Positions 46,641 through 48,103 of a stretch of 48,103 nt of DNA are shown here, one piece after another (the first letter of the stretch is position 1; every line of letters begins with the position of its first letter). The stretch is taken from NCBI GenBank assembly GCA_018062135.1, contig JAGOSW010000003.1, forward strand, positions 29,385 through 77,487, written 5' to 3'. A program made the translations under genes and the position numbers. The DNA comes from Candidatus Woesebacteria bacterium. GTDB taxonomy: Bacteria > Patescibacteriota > Microgenomatia > UBA1406 > HO2-37-13b. The notes beneath the pieces were generated by a model that saw only the letters and a program-made list of their open reading frames with translations, did no database searches and was not told the DNA's origin.

Positions 46641-48098
46641 CTGGAAACCATAATAAAGTTCTCACAAGTCTCCTTTGACTTCGGGCACAATAAAACTATT
46701 TTAGATGCAGCGAATTTTACAGTGCGTAAAGGCATGAAGGTTGCTCTAATGGGTCAAAACGGTGCCGGGAAAACAACACTTTTTAAACTCATTGTAGGAG
46801 ATATAAAGCCAACTTCTGGTGAAGTTTCTGTAAATAATCGACTTGTGGTCGCGACAGCTCATCAGGTTATTGCTCCAGAAGATATGGAGCTCACAGTAGA
46901 AGCATATTTTCAGAAGGTTCTTGGCGAAATAGAATTGCACGAATTAAGAAAGAAAGTTAAAAGTGCGCTGGACTTAGTAAATCTTCATGCCCCTTTTGAC
47001 AAAATCATTAGCTCGTTTTCTGGCGGTCAACAGGCGCGCCTACTTTTAGCATCGGCTCTTGTCCAAAATCCAGATCTGCTTTTGCTCGATGAGCCGACAA
47101 ATAATCTTGATTACACAGGTATTAGTCATCTGACCAATTTCCTTATCAACTACAAAAAAAGTGTGATCGTTATTTCGCATGACGCCGACTTTTTAAATGC
47201 GTTTACCGAAGGCGTCTTGTATCTTGATAGTTTCACAAAAAAGATTGAGCAGTATGCAGGAAATTATAATGATGTTCTAGAACAAATTGCGCTAAGAATC
47301 GAGCGCGAACAGCGCCTTAACGCACGTATGGAGCGCGGTATTCTCGAGAATAAAGAGAGATCTAACTTCTTCGCTCATAAAGGTGGCCGCTTACGTGCTG
47401 TTGCTAAAAAAATGCGGGAGAAGGCCGCTAAAATGGAAAGCGAAATGGTCGATGTGCGTAAAGAAGATAAAACTATTCGTCCATTTACTATTCCTGTTCA
47501 GAGTGATCTGATTAGTCCTGATGTGCGGATCACATCATTTTCTGCAATGATAGATCACAAAGAAGTACGAAAAGAGGTCGACCTCATGATTACAAAAGAC
47601 ACACACCTACTTATCATAGGTCCGAATGGTATTGGAAAGAGCACATTTATTGAATCGCTCATTAACGGTACAGATCCGGGTATAAAAATCTCTCCAGGTG
47701 TACGGATTGGCGCGTATCGGCAAGACTTCTCTACTCTCGATTTTAACGATACGGTCTTTGAATCCTTTTCAAAAGCAGTTAAAGAATCTGGCGGCAAAAT
47801 CTATGAACAAGAGATTCGATCTATTGCAGCTGGATTCCTTATTAATAAGGACTTTATTTACGCAAAAATCGGTTCACTTTCTGAAGGACAAAAAGGCTTA
47901 GTATCATTTGCCCGCTTAGTACTTCAAAAACCCGGCCTGCTTATACTAGATGAACCGACAAATCACATAAACTTTCGTCATCTTCCTCGCATTGCTGAGG
48001 CCTTAAGCGAATATAAAGGCATGATGATTCTTGTTTCGCACGTGTATGAATTCGTAGCGCAAATCAGGATTGATGAGGTCTTGGATATGGAGAAGTAG
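46641..48098 (+). CDS. ABC-F family ATPase
   Basis: Soluble tandem ABC protein of the ribosome-associated ABC-F class, about 485 aa. First domain: Walker A GQNGAGKTTLF, signature FSGGQQARLLLA, Walker B LLLLDEPTNNLD. A charged linker (about 200-265) follows. Second domain: IIGPNGIGKST, signature SEGQKG (degenerate, usual SGGQ) and LLILDEPTNHIN. The fold needs the strand IIKFSQVSFDFG upstream of the GTG at 46722, so the start lies further up: CTG at 46641, or the ATG at 46637 if one G at 46643-46644 is surplus. The gene ends 5 bp before the window edge. Confidence 0.88.
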   Translation: METIIKFSQVSFDFGHNKTILDAANFTVRKGMKVALMGQNGAGKTTLFKLIVGDIKPTSGEVSVNNRLVVATAHQVIAPEDMELTVEAYFQKVLGEIELHELRKKVKSALDLVNLHAPFDKIISSFSGGQQARLLLASALVQNPDLLLLDEPTNNLDYTGISHLTNFLINYKKSVIVISHDADFLNAFTEGVLYLDSFTKKIEQYAGNYNDVLEQIALRIEREQRLNARMERGILENKERSNFFAHKGGRLRAVAKKMREKAAKMESEMVDVRKEDKTIRPFTIPVQSDLISPDVRITSFSAMIDHKEVRKEVDLMITKDTHLLIIGPNGIGKSTFIESLINGTDPGIKISPGVRIGAYRQDFSTLDFNDTVFESFSKAVKESGGKIYEQEIRSIAAGFLINKDFIYAKIGSLSEGQKGLVSFARLVLQKPGLLILDEPTNHINFRHLPRIAEALSEYKGMMILVSHVYEFVAQIRIDEVLDMEK

Positions 48099-48103
48099 TC
48101 AGA

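Noticed and set aside
1-48103. CRISPR array, insertion sequence or prophage
   Set aside because: No regularly spaced repeats, transposase, integrase or phage structural genes were seen.
1-48103. Recoded TGA (Gly) as in Gracilibacteria/SR1
   Set aside because: Several genes end at TGA in ATGA overlaps with the next gene, and there are no in-frame TGA codons in conserved proteins.

Overview
The window looks like a chromosomal segment of a Candidate Phyla Radiation (Patescibacteria) bacterium, most likely on the Parcubacteria/Paceibacteria side. The signs are an AT-rich and very compact genome, a 16S rRNA gene with lineage-unusual core substitutions and no linked 23S, reduced housekeeping proteins (trigger factor without its PPIase domain, threonyl-tRNA synthetase without TGS, bL32 without its zinc finger), a type IV pilus system, and an almost complete lack of Shine-Dalgarno sequences. 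TGA is used as a stop, so this is not the TGA=Gly code of Gracilibacteria or SR1. The lineage call is inference; placing the 16S in a tree would settle it. The first 127 bases contain a partial repeat and may be a contig end.

Layout. 1-3.1 kb: tRNA-Ile, then a minus-strand transcription unit that reads small membrane protein, hammerhead ribozyme, glutamine synthetase, CorA; then tRNA-Ala. 3.1-5.7 kb: SAM hydrolase facing a solitary 16S rRNA gene with its own promoter and processing stalk. 5.7-17.8 kb: MreB and a surface-glycan locus (O-antigen ligase-like protein, three further large multi-pass membrane proteins of the GT-C/YfhO/DUF2723 type, sugar aminotransferase, GNAT, methyltransferase, GT2). 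17.8-27.5 kb: type IV pilus genes in two blocks (pilB-pilT-pilC-major pilin on minus; clamp-loader-like gene, four minor pilins and pilMNO on plus). 27.5-31.4 kb: khpA, rpsP, rnc, nusB, rpmF, recG. 31.4-34 kb: class A penicillin-binding protein. 34-40 kb: the thrS-infC-rpmI-rplT-pheS-pheT translation operon behind an attenuator. 40-44.3 kb: two uncharacterised proteins, trigger factor, two lysozyme-like exported proteins, a membrane-anchored methyltransferase, four tRNA genes. 44.3-48.1 kb: HD-domain protein, methyltransferase, phosphoglycerate mutase, DUF4342 protein, ABC-F ATPase.

The most notable finds are regulatory RNAs. (1) A complete type III hammerhead ribozyme (minus strand, 2690-2640) lies between a 74-aa membrane protein gene and glnA, where it would cut the shared transcript. 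(2) A ribosome-mediated transcription attenuator precedes thrS: a 17-codon leader peptide with four consecutive Thr codons, mutually exclusive hairpins, and a UUCG-capped terminator. (3) The 16S rRNA carries substitutions at normally near-invariant positions of the 530 pseudoknot and helix 28 that are compensated base pair by base pair, plus U in place of C1400. (4) At least a dozen genes show a -10 hexamer 5-10 nt upstream of the start codon, which points to leaderless transcription as the normal mode; the small gene ahead of the ribozyme is the clear exception, with a strong Shine-Dalgarno.

Gene pairs often overlap (ATGA and TAATG couplings, three convergent 3' overlaps, and one divergent pair that shares CATG for both start codons), in keeping with strong genome compaction.
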